Positions 22,178 through 32,466 of a stretch of DNA of 64,000 bases are shown piece by piece. The notes under the pieces were generated by a model. That model searched no databases. It was given only the letters and a program-made list of their open reading frames with translations, and was not told the origin of the DNA. Made by a program: the position numbers and the translations under genes. Each line of letters begins with the position of its first letter. Position 1 is the stretch's first letter. Source of the DNA: Polynucleobacter campilacus (GTDB lineage: Bacteria; Pseudomonadota; Gammaproteobacteria; Burkholderiales; Burkholderiaceae); NCBI RefSeq assembly GCF_002206625.1, contig NZ_NGUP01000005.1, forward strand, positions 44,776 to 108,775. Direction: 5' to 3'.

Positions 22178-25100
22178 ATGTCTGATGCATTAAATCTAGT
22201 ACCCCCCATACCCGCCCCGCGGGCTGGGCAGCGCTTTACCTTTTCAGGACTAGTCGGCTCAGCTGATGCAGCCCTGATAGCGCAAACCGCTTTGCGCTAT
22301 CGCAAGGATTTCTCAGTCATGGTGATATTTTGTGCCCAAGCACAAGAAGCTCAGCGACTTTTAGAAGAAATCCCTGCTTTTGGACCTCAACTAAAAACCC
22401 GTCTGTTGCCTGACTGGGAAATTCTTCCTTACGATCATTTTTCCCCTCACCAGGACTTAGTCTCTGAGCGTTTAGCCACCTTATATGAATTACTCAATGG
22501 CAGTTGCGATATTGTTTTAGTACCAGTGACTACTGCTTTGCAAAGATTAGGTCCGCCAGACTTCTTATCGGGGCATACCTTCTTTTTTCGTCAAGGCGAT
22601 AAACTGAATGAAGCAGCTCTAAAGCTTCAACTTCAACAAGCAGGTTACGATCCAGTAAGCGCAGTCATGCGACCTGGTGAATACAGTATTCGTGGCGGTC
22701 TTATTGATTTATTTCCAATGGGCTCTAGCCTGCCTTATCGCCTAGATTTATTTGGGGATGAAATTGAGCAGATCCGCTCCTTTGATCCTGATACGCAAAG
22801 AAGTCTTTATCCCGTTAAAGAAGTGCGTCTACTGCCAGGTCATGAATTCCCATTCAATGATGAGGCACGCACCGCCTTCAGAGGCCGGTGGCGCGAAGTC
22901 TTTGAGGGCGACCCGACCCGTTGCTCTATTTATAAAGATGCCAACTTAGGCATCCCCAGTGCAGGCATAGAATCCTATCTGCCGATGTTCTTCAAGGAGC
23001 AATCTAGCGTCTTTGATTACTTCCCAAGATCGGGTGATCCAGTTTGGATTCTCAGTACTGGTGATGTTGAAGATGCTATACGGGGGTTTTGGAAAGACAC
23101 ACTCCCGCGCTATGAATTTCTCAAGCATGATCTTGATCGCCCTATTCTTCCTCCGAAAGAGCTCTTTCTCGATGTGGATGAATTCTTCAAGGCGGCAAAA
23201 CCACACGCACGCTTAGTGCTAGAAAAAGAGACTTCTTCAGCCGCCCAGTTTCTCCAGGTGCCTGATGTTGCTGTTCATCGCAAAGACGCTGATCCAGTAA
23301 GTGGTTTACGTAAATTCGTTGAAAACGAAAAAGTCCGCATTCTAATTTGTAGTGATAGTGCTGGGCGTAAGGAGTCGATCCGACAGTTGTTTGAAGAAAG
23401 CAATTCAGTTGCTGGGCAGAATGGTAAGCCCCTCTATCAACTTCAGCCTGAGGGCTTCGATACGGTTGCTGATTTTATCAAGAGCGAATCCCAATTCGGC
23501 TTAACCACTGCCCCACTTTTTAATGGCTTCTCTTGGCCAGCCCAAAACCTCATTATCGTCACCGAGGCAGAGTTATTCACTTCGACAGCAAGGCAAAGAC
23601 GTAAAGGAAAGGAATCGGAGAGCGCTGATCCTGACATGCTCTTTAAGGATCTGTCTGAACTTAAGATTGGCGACCCAGTGGTTCATGCTGAACATGGCAT
23701 TGGTCGTTACCAAGGCTTAGTCCTCCTCAATGTAGCTCCACCCAAGGATGCCCCTATTTTTGAGGAGTTTCTTCATCTTCAGTATGCTGGTGAAGCTACT
23801 TTGTACGTGCCAGTTCAGCAATTACAAATGGTTACCCGCTATGCTGGATCAGATCCTGATTCTGCACCACTGCATCAACTTGGTTCTGGTCAATGGGATA
23901 AGGCTAAACGTAAAGCTGCTCAGCAAATACGCGATACTGCCGCTGAATTACTAAGTCTCTATGCCGCAAGAGCGATTCGCAAAGGGCATGCCTTTGAGTT
24001 TTCTGCTCATGACTACGCCGCTTTCTCAGAGAGCTTTGGTTTTGAAGAAACACCTGATCAGGCTAATGCTATTGCTGCGGTGATTGGCGACATGACGAGC
24101 GGTACGCCAATGGATCGCCTGGTTTGTGGTGATGTTGGTTTCGGTAAAACAGAAGTTGCTCTGCGCGCGAGCTTTGTGGCTGTCATGGGCGGTAAACAAG
24201 TAGCCATACTGGCGCCCACTACCTTGTTAGCCGAACAACATGTTGCAACTTGGAAAGATCGTTTTGCAGATTGGCCTGTGCGCATTGTAGAACTTTCACG
24301 CTTTAAGACCGCTAAGGAAATTACTGCGGCATTAGAGGCGATTGCTAAGGGCGAAGCGGACATCATTATCGGTACCCACAAGCTATTGTCTAAGGAAACA
24401 CAATTCGCCAATCTTGGTTTGGTGATTGTGGATGAGGAACATCGCTTTGGAGTCCGCCAAAAGGATGCCCTGAAAGCCTTGCGTGCTGAAGTCGACATCC
24501 TGACTCTGACTGCCACTCCAATTCCAAGAACATTGGGAATGGCGATGGAGGGCTTACGCGAGTTCTCCATTATTGCTACAGCTCCTCAGAAGCGGCTGGC
24601 TATTAAAACCTTTGTGCGTCGCGAAGGTGATGGCGTCATTCGTGAGGCAGTACTTCGAGAAATCAAACGTGGTGGCCAAGTCTATTTCCTACACAATGAA
24701 GTAGAAACTATTCAGAATCGAAAGCATGCATTACAAGAGTTGATTCCTGAGGCAAGTATTAGTGTTGCTCACGGTCAAATGCATGAGCGCGAACTGGAGT
24801 CGGTGATGCGCGAGTTCGTTACCCAGCGCACCAATATTCTGCTATGTACTACGATTATTGAAACAGGGATTGATGTACCAACCGCCAATACCATCATCAT
24901 GCATCGCGCTGATAAGTTTGGCTTAGCGCAATTACATCAACTCCGTGGTCGCGTCGGCCGCTCGCATCACCAGGCCTACGCTTACCTCATGGTTCCTGAT
25001 CCGGAAGCCTTAAGTAAGCAGGCACAGTTACGCCTCAATGCGATTCAGGCTATGGAAGAACTTGGTTCTGGCTTTTACCTAGCCATGCATGACTTAGAGA

Positions 25101-25720
25101 TTCGGGGAGCTGGTGAAGTCCTGGGTGACAAGCAGTCTGGCGAGATTCATGAAATTGGCTTTCAGCTCTATACAGAAATGCTCAATAGAGCTGTCAAATC
25201 CTTGCGCAGCGGAAAAGAGCCCGATTTACTCTCGCCTTTGCAAGCAACTACGGATGTCAATCTAGGCGTTCCTGCCCTTCTTCCAAATGACTACTGCCCC
25301 GATGTCCATGAGCGCCTCTCTTTATATAAACGTTTTGCAGGTACTAATGATTTTTCAGAGTTAATGGGTCTTCGTGAAGAATTGGTCGATCGCTTTGGAG
25401 ATCTACCAGATCAAGCCAAGTCCTTTTATGAAACCCATCGTCTACGCTTAGAAATGACTGGGTTTGGCATTAAGAAAATTGATGCGACACCGGCATCTAT
25501 ACAGATTCAATTTATCCCTAATCCACCGATTGATCCTATGAAAATTATTCAATTAATACAAAGCTCAAAACATATTCAGCTCAATGGGCAAGATAAGCTC
25601 AAAGTACTCCCCCAGAAGAAGCGGGAATTTGAGAAGCTAGATCAACGTTTAGATTCGATTCGACAGATCCTAAGACGCCTGAACGAATCAGCAGTACTCA
25701 GCACTGCAAAAGCCAGTTAA
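22178..25720 (+). CDS. mfd: Transcription-repair coupling factor
   Basis: Mfd removes RNA polymerase stalled at DNA damage and recruits UvrAB. The 1180 residues show the UvrB-homology domain at the N-terminus (ending with DWEILPYDHFSPHQDLVSERL), the RNA polymerase interaction domain (KIGDPVVHAEHGIGRYQGL near residue 495), and the superfamily 2 translocase with Walker A GDVGFGKTEVALRA, DEEHRFG and TATPIPRTLGMA, followed by the TRG motif region (LHQLRGRVGRSHHQAYAYL) and the C-terminal UvrA-masking domain. The length is near the E. coli protein (1148). It is followed by serB after 20 bases. Confidence 0.97.
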   Translation: MSDALNLVPPIPAPRAGQRFTFSGLVGSADAALIAQTALRYRKDFSVMVIFCAQAQEAQRLLEEIPAFGPQLKTRLLPDWEILPYDHFSPHQDLVSERLATLYELLNGSCDIVLVPVTTALQRLGPPDFLSGHTFFFRQGDKLNEAALKLQLQQAGYDPVSAVMRPGEYSIRGGLIDLFPMGSSLPYRLDLFGDEIEQIRSFDPDTQRSLYPVKEVRLLPGHEFPFNDEARTAFRGRWREVFEGDPTRCSIYKDANLGIPSAGIESYLPMFFKEQSSVFDYFPRSGDPVWILSTGDVEDAIRGFWKDTLPRYEFLKHDLDRPILPPKELFLDVDEFFKAAKPHARLVLEKETSSAAQFLQVPDVAVHRKDADPVSGLRKFVENEKVRILICSDSAGRKESIRQLFEESNSVAGQNGKPLYQLQPEGFDTVADFIKSESQFGLTTAPLFNGFSWPAQNLIIVTEAELFTSTARQRRKGKESESADPDMLFKDLSELKIGDPVVHAEHGIGRYQGLVLLNVAPPKDAPIFEEFLHLQYAGEATLYVPVQQLQMVTRYAGSDPDSAPLHQLGSGQWDKAKRKAAQQIRDTAAELLSLYAARAIRKGHAFEFSAHDYAAFSESFGFEETPDQANAIAAVIGDMTSGTPMDRLVCGDVGFGKTEVALRASFVAVMGGKQVAILAPTTLLAEQHVATWKDRFADWPVRIVELSRFKTAKEITAALEAIAKGEADIIIGTHKLLSKETQFANLGLVIVDEEHRFGVRQKDALKALRAEVDILTLTATPIPRTLGMAMEGLREFSIIATAPQKRLAIKTFVRREGDGVIREAVLREIKRGGQVYFLHNEVETIQNRKHALQELIPEASISVAHGQMHERELESVMREFVTQRTNILLCTTIIETGIDVPTANTIIMHRADKFGLAQLHQLRGRVGRSHHQAYAYLMVPDPEALSKQAQLRLNAIQAMEELGSGFYLAMHDLEIRGAGEVLGDKQSGEIHEIGFQLYTEMLNRAVKSLRSGKEPDLLSPLQATTDVNLGVPALLPNDYCPDVHERLSLYKRFAGTNDFSELMGLREELVDRFGDLPDQAKSFYETHRLRLEMTGFGIKKIDATPASIQIQFIPNPPIDPMKIIQLIQSSKHIQLNGQDKLKVLPQKKREFEKLDQRLDSIRQILRRLNESAVLSTAKAS

Positions 25721-25740
25721 TCATTGCTATTATTAAAGCC

Positions 25741-26628
25741 ATGTCTAAGCTAAGTCTCATTGTCCTATCGAGAGAGCCAATTCACGAAAAGTTGGTCTTT
25801 GAGCTCAAAGACCGGGCAATCATGTTTGGAGTCACACTTCACACTGTTGGTGGCCAGATATCAAATGGCGCTTACTATTCGGAGCGTTGGGAATGTAATC
25901 AGCGGCTAGACACTACTCAGAGAGAAAATCTGCGCACTATCGCAGCACAATTTAATAGTGATCTCTGCATTTTAGATGTTGATCTTCCGCCTAGCGATAT
26001 TAAAGTACTCGCAATGGATATGGATTCGACTCTCATCAATATTGAATGTATTGATGAGATAGCAGATTTCACAGGAAAAAAAGCAGCTGTCGCACAAATC
26101 ACTGAAGCTACTATGCGTGGTGAGATCAAAGACTTTCAAGAGAGCCTGCGGCGTCGTGTTGCATTGCTTGAGGGTGTTTCAGCCGACGCGCTTGAAGCAG
26201 TATATCGGGAGCGCTTACAACCAAATCCAGGAGCTGCAGAGCTCTTAGCAGGTGCCAATGAGCGTGGACTCTATACACTATTAGTATCTGGTGGTTTTAC
26301 TTTCTACACTGAAAAACTCCGCCAGCAACTTGGGTTCAAGCAGGCGCAAGCAAACACCCTTGAAATCATCGACGATAAGCTCACCGGCAAAGTACTTGGA
26401 GATATTGTGGATGGTGCAGCTAAGGCAGCTTATCTTGATGAAGCTTGTCGTCTACTAGGGTGTACTAAAGCCAATGCAATGACAATCGGTGATGGTGCAA
26501 ACGATCTCATCATGATGAATGGATCTGGTATTAGCATTGCCTATAAAGCAAAACCGATCGTCAAAGAAAAAGCCGACGCGGCTTTTGACCGAGTCGGCTT
26601 GGATGCTGCTTTACTACTGATTTCTTAG
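25741..26628 (+). CDS. serB: Phosphoserine phosphatase
   Basis: SerB removes phosphate from phosphoserine in the last step of serine synthesis. The 295-residue protein has an N-terminal regulatory-type region (about residues 1-85), then the HAD phosphatase core: motif I MDMDSTLINIECIDEIAD with the nucleophile aspartate, motif II LLVSGGFTFYTE, and motif III with GDGANDLIMM. It is in the same direction as mfd and converges on the thiolase gene with only 8 bases between the stop codons and no terminator hairpin that I can see. Confidence 0.95.
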   Translation: MSKLSLIVLSREPIHEKLVFELKDRAIMFGVTLHTVGGQISNGAYYSERWECNQRLDTTQRENLRTIAAQFNSDLCILDVDLPPSDIKVLAMDMDSTLINIECIDEIADFTGKKAAVAQITEATMRGEIKDFQESLRRRVALLEGVSADALEAVYRERLQPNPGAAELLAGANERGLYTLLVSGGFTFYTEKLRQQLGFKQAQANTLEIIDDKLTGKVLGDIVDGAAKAAYLDEACRLLGCTKANAMTIGDGANDLIMMNGSGISIAYKAKPIVKEKADAAFDRVGLDAALLLIS

Positions 26629-26636
26629 TAAGACGA

Positions 26637-27821
26637 TTACATCCGTTCGAAAATAGTCGCAATACCTTGACCGCCACCGATACACATGGTTACTAGAGCG
26701 TATTTGCCTTGCACGCGCTGCAGTTCATGGATGGCTTTGGTGGCAATTGCCGCGCCTGAACATCCAATAGGGTGACCCAAAGCGATCGCGCCACCATTGA
26801 CGTTGGTTTTAGCGGGATCTAAGCCTAAACCTTTCATTACCGCTAAAGCTTGCGCAGCAAATGCTTCATTCGATTCGATCACATCTATTTGCTCTAGCTT
26901 CAGACCAGCACGCTCTAAGGCAAGCTTGCTTGCGGGAATCGGGCCTTCGCCCATGATGTGGTTCGGTACGCCAGCAACTGCATAAGAAACTAAACGAGCT
27001 ATTGGCTTATGACCAGCTTTCTTGGCTGTTTCTGCATCAGCCAAGACAAAGAAGGCTGCGCCATCATTAATACCAGAGGCATTACCTGCAGTAACAGAGC
27101 CACCTTCTTTTTTGAACACGGCCTTCATCTTGCCAAGAGTTTCCATAGTGGTATCTGGCTTGCAATGCTCATCAGTATCAAAGACAACGTCGCCCTTACG
27201 AGATTTAATCGTGATTGGAACGATTTGTGACTTAAAGCGGCCTTCTTTAATAGCATGAGCAGCGCGACGATGAGACTCCACCGCGAAAGCGTCCTGCTCT
27301 TCACGAGTCAGCTTCCATTTTTCAACAAGGTTCTCGGCAGTGACACCCATGTGCCCAACGCCAAACGGATCAGTCAATACGGCGACCATCAAGTCGAGCA
27401 TCTTGGTATCGCCCATTCGTGCGCCGCTGCGCAATGCAGGAGAGCCGTACATGCCGCGTGACATCACTTCAACGCCACCGCCCACACCGTAATCGCAATC
27501 ACCCAGCATAATTTGCTGCGCAGTAGTCACAATCGCTTGTAAGCCAGAGCTGCATAAACGGTTGAGCGACATTGCTACAGATTCCATCGGTAAGCCAGCC
27601 TGAATTGCAGCTACACGAGCAACGTAAGCGTAACGACTATCCGTTGGAATCGTGTTTCCAACTGTGACGTAATTCACTAATGCAGGATCAACGCCAGATC
27701 GAGCAACGGCCTCTTTCATCACAATACCGCCCAGCTCTGACGGCTCCAAGCTACTCAGTGAGCCATTAAAGGCGCCAATAGCAGAACGAACTGCACTTAA
27801 AACCACGACATCACGACTCAT
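26637..27821 (-). CDS. Acetyl-CoA acetyltransferase (beta-ketothiolase)
   Basis: This 394-residue type II thiolase condenses two acetyl-CoA to acetoacetyl-CoA, the first step of PHB synthesis, or cleaves beta-ketoacyl-CoA in degradation. The nucleophile cysteine is in NRLCSSGLQA (near residue 90), the His motif in GGAIALGHPIGCSGA and the second cysteine in MCIGGGQG. The start is ATG 27821 (MSRDVVVLSAVRSAIG), behind an AAGGGG site; a longer frame to 27845 is not supported. It lies downstream of rimO near phaR-phaB-phaC, so it is the likely PhaA/BktB activity of the cluster. Substrate chain length cannot be told from sequence. Confidence 0.92.
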   Translation of the reverse strand: MSRDVVVLSAVRSAIGAFNGSLSSLEPSELGGIVMKEAVARSGVDPALVNYVTVGNTIPTDSRYAYVARVAAIQAGLPMESVAMSLNRLCSSGLQAIVTTAQQIMLGDCDYGVGGGVEVMSRGMYGSPALRSGARMGDTKMLDLMVAVLTDPFGVGHMGVTAENLVEKWKLTREEQDAFAVESHRRAAHAIKEGRFKSQIVPITIKSRKGDVVFDTDEHCKPDTTMETLGKMKAVFKKEGGSVTAGNASGINDGAAFFVLADAETAKKAGHKPIARLVSYAVAGVPNHIMGEGPIPASKLALERAGLKLEQIDVIESNEAFAAQALAVMKGLGLDPAKTNVNGGAIALGHPIGCSGAAIATKAIHELQRVQGKYALVTMCIGGGQGIATIFERM

Positions 27822-27890
27822 AACAATCCCCTTAGCTGAGCCCACAAATAGGCTTAATTATTAATACGACATTCATTTTTATTACTTTTT

Positions 27891-29249
27891 TCAAGTTTCC
27901 GCTACTAGATCATGCCCTTGTGAGCTGATCACCGTAGCACGAATAATCTCCCCTGCGCGATAGCGTTTTGAAGGCTTGCTAGCGGGCAAAACCCTCACCA
28001 AACCATCAATTTCAGGGGCATCACCAATAGTTCTGCCAATCCCACCGGATTCATCAACCCGATCGATTAGGACTTGGACTCTTTTGCCAATTTTTTTCGA
28101 AAGACGCAAAATCGAGATTTCCTCTGCTTTAGCCATGAAACGGGCACGACGTTCTTCACGAATAGCATCAGGAACAGGGCTTTCTAATTGATTTGCAGTA
28201 GCACCTTCCACTGGTGAATAGGCAAAGCAACCTGCGCGATCAATTTGGGCCTCGTTCAGGAAGTTCAGTAAATACTCAAACTCTGTTTCTGTCTCCCCCG
28301 GAAATCCAGCAATAAAAGTACTGCGAATGACTAAATCTGGGCAAGCGGCGCGCCAAGCCAAAATGCGCTCTAAGTTTTTCTCACCACTTGCGGGGCGCTT
28401 CATTCGTTTGAGAACATCTGGATGGGCATGTTGCAGTGGAATATCTAAATACGGAAGCACTCCATATCCATGTTCAGCAAACTCTGCCATCAAAGGCAAG
28501 ACGTCATCTACGTGCGGATAAGGATAAACGTAATGTAGTCTTACCCAAGCTTGATGCTCACGCGCAATTTGATTTAATGCGTTTACCAAATCAAACATCC
28601 GTGTCTTCACTGGCTTGCCGTCCCAAAAGCCAGTTCGGTATTGGATATCGACACCATATGCACTAGTGTCTTGAGAGACAACTAATAATTCTTTAACGCC
28701 GGATTCAAATAAGCGCTTTGCTTCTAATAGCACCTCGCCAATCGGCCTGGATACCAAATCTCCACGAAGACTAGGAATGATGCAAAAAGTACAACGATGG
28801 TTGCAGCCTTCAGAAATTTTCAAATAAGCGTAGTGCTTTGGTGTCAGCTTGATTTCTATTGGAGGAACCAAGTCTACAAATGGATCATGTGGTTTTGGTA
28901 AATGCAGATGAATCGCCTGCATCACCTCATCAGTGGCGTGAGGCCCTGTAACTGCCAGGACTTTAGGATGAATACTCTGAATGAGATCACTGCCATCAGC
29001 ATTCTTTTTAGCCCCCAAGCAGCCAGTCACGATGACTTTGCCGTTTTCAGCAAGTGCCTCTCCAATAGCAGCAAGGCTTTCCTCTACTGCTGAATCTATA
29101 AAACCACAGGTATTGACCACAACGAGATCTGCACCTGAATAATCTTTTGCAGTCTCGTAACCTTCCGCACTAAGTTGCGTCAGGATAAGCTCAGAGTCAA
29201 CGAGCGCCTTAGGGCAGCCTAAGGATACAAAGCCGATTTTTCCAGCCAC
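27891..29249 (-). CDS. rimO: Ribosomal protein S12 methylthiotransferase
   Basis: RimO adds a methylthio group to Asp89 of ribosomal protein S12. The 452 residues have the order of the family: N-terminal MTTase domain with cluster cysteines in [19 protein letters not shown] and VTGCLGAKK, the radical SAM domain with [11 protein letters not shown] near residue 150, and a C-terminal TRAM domain ([18 protein letters not shown] onward). It is separated from phaR by 2 bases. It sits between the PHB regulator and a thiolase, so it may be carried on the PHB transcript without functional connection. Confidence 0.97.
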   Translation of the reverse strand: MAGKIGFVSLGCPKALVDSELILTQLSAEGYETAKDYSGADLVVVNTCGFIDSAVEESLAAIGEALAENGKVIVTGCLGAKKNADGSDLIQSIHPKVLAVTGPHATDEVMQAIHLHLPKPHDPFVDLVPPIEIKLTPKHYAYLKISEGCNHRCTFCIIPSLRGDLVSRPIGEVLLEAKRLFESGVKELLVVSQDTSAYGVDIQYRTGFWDGKPVKTRMFDLVNALNQIAREHQAWVRLHYVYPYPHVDDVLPLMAEFAEHGYGVLPYLDIPLQHAHPDVLKRMKRPASGEKNLERILAWRAACPDLVIRSTFIAGFPGETETEFEYLLNFLNEAQIDRAGCFAYSPVEGATANQLESPVPDAIREERRARFMAKAEEISILRLSKKIGKRVQVLIDRVDESGGIGRTIGDAPEIDGLVRVLPASKPSKRYRAGEIIRATVISSQGHDLVAET

Positions 29250-29251
29250 AA

Positions 29252-29812
29252 CTATTCTTTTTCAGACTTAGTGGGCTGGGGGGTAAATGGAAAATTACCA
29301 AAGAGATTTTGTGAGCTCTGGAGTTGCTCTTGCATCTTCACAAATAGATCTTTGCTTTGCTCCATGTAATTTCCCATCAAGCCTTGCATCAGGGGATTTT
29401 GGAGATTCATCATTTGAGACCAAGCTTCGGGTGTACTGCCTGCCCCGAGACCTTTAGTCTGATCGCCCAGCTTATTGTGAATATCCACAAATGATTGCAT
29501 GGTCTTTTCGAGATAATTACCCATCAAGCCTTGCATGGAGTTGCCATAGAAGCGAATGATTTGAGAAAGCATTTGTGAAGAAAATACTGGGGCACCACCA
29601 GCTTCTTCTTCTAGAATTATTTGCAGCAAAATATTGCGTGTCAGATCTTCGTCCGTTTTTGCGTCGATGACTTTAAACACCTCGTTAGCCATCACTAAGC
29701 CCTTGATGTCAGACAAAGTGACATAAGTACTTGTCTGGGTGTCGTAGAGACGACGATTGGGATATTTCTTAATGAGTCGGTCTTCGCCAGCTCGCTTTGT
29801 ACGGGTAACCAT
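29252..29812 (-). CDS. phaR: Polyhydroxyalkanoate synthesis regulator PhaR
   Basis: PhaR binds DNA and PHB granules, repressing phasin and synthesis genes when polymer is absent. The 186-residue protein has the N-terminal PHB/PHA accumulation regulator DNA-binding domain ([25 protein letters not shown]), the central PHB_acc domain ([25 protein letters not shown]) and a Gln/Met-rich C-terminus with two related [20 protein letters not shown] segments. The start is ATG 29812 ([13 protein letters not shown]). It lies about 115 bases downstream of phaB, same strand. Confidence 0.95.
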   Translation of the reverse strand: MVTRTKRAGEDRLIKKYPNRRLYDTQTSTYVTLSDIKGLVMANEVFKVIDAKTDEDLTRNILLQIILEEEAGGAPVFSSQMLSQIIRFYGNSMQGLMGNYLEKTMQSFVDIHNKLGDQTKGLGAGSTPEAWSQMMNLQNPLMQGLMGNYMEQSKDLFVKMQEQLQSSQNLFGNFPFTPQPTKSEKE

Positions 29813-29926
29813 TATTTTCCTTACTGAATACTGCAACGCAACATCAGCTTAGTTTATCTCTAGACTGAAGTAAAGATAAATAAGCCGTGTTGCGCTTACT
29901 TGCTAAATAAATGCTGCACTGCAGTA

Positions 29927-30667
29927 TTAGCCAGTATGAATGCCGCCGTTTAGTGAGAAGTCCGCTCCGGTTGCATAGCCACCATCATCGGAGGCAATCC
30001 AACAGCAAATAGAAGCAATCTCTTCGGGGGTGCCTAAACGCTTTACTGGAATACCGGCAACGATCTTCTCGAGGACATCTTCACGAATGGCTTTAACCAT
30101 ATCGGTGCCAATATAGCCAGGCGAGACCGTATTGACAGTAACGCCCTTGGTAGCAACTTCTTGCGCTAAGGCCATCGTAAAGCCGTGTAAGCCTGCTTTA
30201 GCGGTGGAATAGTTTGCTTGACCAAACTGACCTTTTTGACCGTTGACAGAAGAAATATTAATGACTCGGCCCCAGTTGTTCTCAACCATACCTTCGATCA
30301 CTTGCTTGGTAACGTTAAACAATGAATTGAGGTTGGTATCAATGACGGCCTTCCATGCCTCTGGCGTCATCTTGCGGAAAACGCTATCCCGCGTAATGCC
30401 TGCATTATTGACCAATACATCAACGCGACCTACCTCAGCTTTAACTTTGTCTAAGGCTGCAACTGTACTGTCCCAATCGGACACATTGCCCTCAGAGGCG
30501 ATAAAGTCATAGCCCAAAGCTTTTTGCTCACCAAGCCAACGATCCTTACGCGGTGAATTTGGACCACAACCAGCAATCACCTTAAATCCATCTTTTGCTA
30601 AACGTTGGCAGATGGCGGTACCGATTCCACCCATTCCACCAGTAACATACGCGACTTTTTGAGACAT
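29927..30667 (-). CDS. phaB: Acetoacetyl-CoA reductase
   Basis: PhaB reduces acetoacetyl-CoA to (R)-3-hydroxybutyryl-CoA with NADPH, giving the monomer of PHB. The 246 residues are a classical short-chain dehydrogenase: the cofactor loop VTGGMGGIG, NNAGITRD, the catalytic serine in INISSVNGQKG, and YSTAKAG with catalytic Tyr and Lys. QFGQANYS and the Thr/Val-rich end are typical of PhaB rather than FabG. It follows phaC by about 39 bases, and an AGGGG-like site precedes its ATG. Confidence 0.95.
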   Translation of the reverse strand: MSQKVAYVTGGMGGIGTAICQRLAKDGFKVIAGCGPNSPRKDRWLGEQKALGYDFIASEGNVSDWDSTVAALDKVKAEVGRVDVLVNNAGITRDSVFRKMTPEAWKAVIDTNLNSLFNVTKQVIEGMVENNWGRVINISSVNGQKGQFGQANYSTAKAGLHGFTMALAQEVATKGVTVNTVSPGYIGTDMVKAIREDVLEKIVAGIPVKRLGTPEEIASICCWIASDDGGYATGADFSLNGGIHTG

Positions 30668-30706
30668 TACATTCCCCTTTAAAAAACTTCGTTCATTGTT
30701 GCTGAT

Positions 30707-32356
30707 CTAACTTCCTTGAGCTGCTTTTTCTTTTACATACACCCCGGGTGCAGCTTCCATTTTTTTGTACTTTGCATTACCAAAGCTTTTGCTGGCAGGT
30801 TTTTTCTTGCCGCCAAATTGTTCTAGCCACTGCGTGTAATTAGGCCACCAGCTACCAGTAATTTGCTTTGCACCTTCGAGCCACTCATTAGCCGTTGCTG
30901 CAATCTGATTATTTTCAAAGTAATAGCGCTTATTCTTTGCAGGTGGGTTGATGACTCCTGCAATATGACCAGAAGCACCAAGTACAAAACGATTCTTACC
31001 CTTCAGCAAGTGCGTTGACTCGTAAGCGGACTGCCACGGGACAATATGGTCCTCTTGTGAAGCATATATATAAGCAGGACACTTGATCTTACCCAAATCG
31101 ATCTTTTCGCCACAAATCGTAAGCTTGCCTGGTTTAACCAAGTCATTCTGTAGATATGTGTGGCGTAAGTACCAGCAAAACATATTGCCTGGCAAATTCG
31201 TTGAATCGCCATTCCAATAAAGCAAATCAAATGGTGGCGGTGAATTACCCTTGAGGTAATTTTCAACAACATAGTTCCACACTAAATCATTCGGGCGCAA
31301 GAACGAAAAGGTATTGCCTAGATCTAAGCCAGACATCATTCCATATTTAGCACCCTTACTATCCTTGCCGCCCTTACCGCCAATAGTTTTCTCACGCATC
31401 TCGACCATAGCTTCGTCGATGAAGACATCCAAAATACCGGTGTTCGTGAAGTCTAGCAAGGTTGTAAATAAGGTCAAGCTAGCTACTGGGTGTTCATTGC
31501 GAGCCGCAAGCACTGCTAAAGCTGATGTCGTTAGTGTGCCGCCAACACAAAAACCTAGCGCATTAATCTGCTTTGTGTTGCCAATCTCCTTGACCACTTC
31601 AATTGCTTTAATGACACCCTTACCTACATAGTCATCCCAACTGACCTGCGCCATTGAGGCATCTGGATTTTTCCAAGAGACCAAGAACACGGTATGTCCT
31701 TGGGAAACCATGTGGCGGACCACGGAGTTATTAGGCTGAAGATCCAAGATGTAATACTTATTAATACACGGAGGCACCATGAGATACGGACGCTCAAAGA
31801 CCGTTTCTGTCAGTGGTGTGTATTGAATGAGTTCAAATAGCTCATTTCTAAATACAACATGCCCTTCTGTCGTGGCAATATTTTTTCCAACCTCAAAAGC
31901 ACTCTCATCGGTTTGAGAAACTTTGCCCTTCTTCATATCACCAAGCAGATTCGCAATTCCTTTTTGAATTGACTGCCCTTGGGTGCTAATAATGTTTTCT
32001 AGAACTTCTGGATTGGTTGCAATGAAATTCGATGGTGAGAGTGCATCGATCATTTGCTCGGTTGTAAACAAAATTTTCTGTTTAGTCTTGTCATCCGTCT
32101 CCACTGCTTGAGCCAAAGACATGAGATGTTTTGAGTTCAACAAATACGTTGCTGCAATCACTTTGCTCCAAGAAGAATGCCAAGCCTTACCAGCAAAGCG
32201 CCGATCTTTCACTTCAATCGCTTCAGGATTTGTCGCAATATGGGCTAACTCTGCAAAATATTCTTTTTGAATTTCCGCTAAACGCTCTGATGGAATCATC
32301 GCCATATGATGCGGCGCCAAAGATGGTGTTGCACTGGGATTCATGCCTGCAAACAT
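30707..32356 (-). CDS. phaC: Class I poly(3-hydroxyalkanoate) synthase
   Basis: PhaC polymerises (R)-3-hydroxyacyl-CoA on the granule surface. The 549 residues hold the poorly conserved N-terminal domain (about 1-190), then the alpha/beta-hydrolase catalytic domain. The lipase-like box reads GFCVGG with the nucleophile cysteine, the acidic residue is in SQEDHIVPWQSAY and the catalytic histidine in GASGHIAGVINPP. The length suits class I, with no phaE partner. The start used, ATG 32356, is uncertain since ATG occurs again a few codons later. It is the first pha gene after pgeF and probably has its own promoter in 32357-32466. Confidence 0.95.
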   Translation of the reverse strand: MFAGMNPSATPSLAPHHMAMIPSERLAEIQKEYFAELAHIATNPEAIEVKDRRFAGKAWHSSWSKVIAATYLLNSKHLMSLAQAVETDDKTKQKILFTTEQMIDALSPSNFIATNPEVLENIISTQGQSIQKGIANLLGDMKKGKVSQTDESAFEVGKNIATTEGHVVFRNELFELIQYTPLTETVFERPYLMVPPCINKYYILDLQPNNSVVRHMVSQGHTVFLVSWKNPDASMAQVSWDDYVGKGVIKAIEVVKEIGNTKQINALGFCVGGTLTTSALAVLAARNEHPVASLTLFTTLLDFTNTGILDVFIDEAMVEMREKTIGGKGGKDSKGAKYGMMSGLDLGNTFSFLRPNDLVWNYVVENYLKGNSPPPFDLLYWNGDSTNLPGNMFCWYLRHTYLQNDLVKPGKLTICGEKIDLGKIKCPAYIYASQEDHIVPWQSAYESTHLLKGKNRFVLGASGHIAGVINPPAKNKRYYFENNQIAATANEWLEGAKQITGSWWPNYTQWLEQFGGKKKPASKSFGNAKYKKMEAAPGVYVKEKAAQGS

Positions 32357-32406
32357 AGTGCTCTCGTCAATTAGTTAAGTTCATTCTCGGTCTATAAGGT
32401 ATATTA

Positions 32407-32440
32407 GGTTATACGCAATAACCCTAGCCGTAGGGCTAGG
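32407..32440. repeat. Two adjoining inverted repeats upstream of phaC
   Basis: GGTTAT (32407-32412) pairs with ATAACC (32418-32423). Immediately after, CCTAGCC (32423-32429) pairs with GGCTAGG (32434-32440) across a GTAG loop. No U-run follows on either strand, so this is not a standard terminator. It lies in the 110-base gap between pgeF and phaC and could be an operator or an attenuating hairpin. Confidence 0.55.
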
Positions 32441-32466
32441 CTAGTGTTTACCCTCAGGAATGGTAT

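Noticed and set aside
29300..29560. Repeated [20 protein letters not shown] segments in PhaR as a DNA repeat
   Set aside because: They are two similar short protein segments known from this regulator type, not a nucleotide repeat of note.
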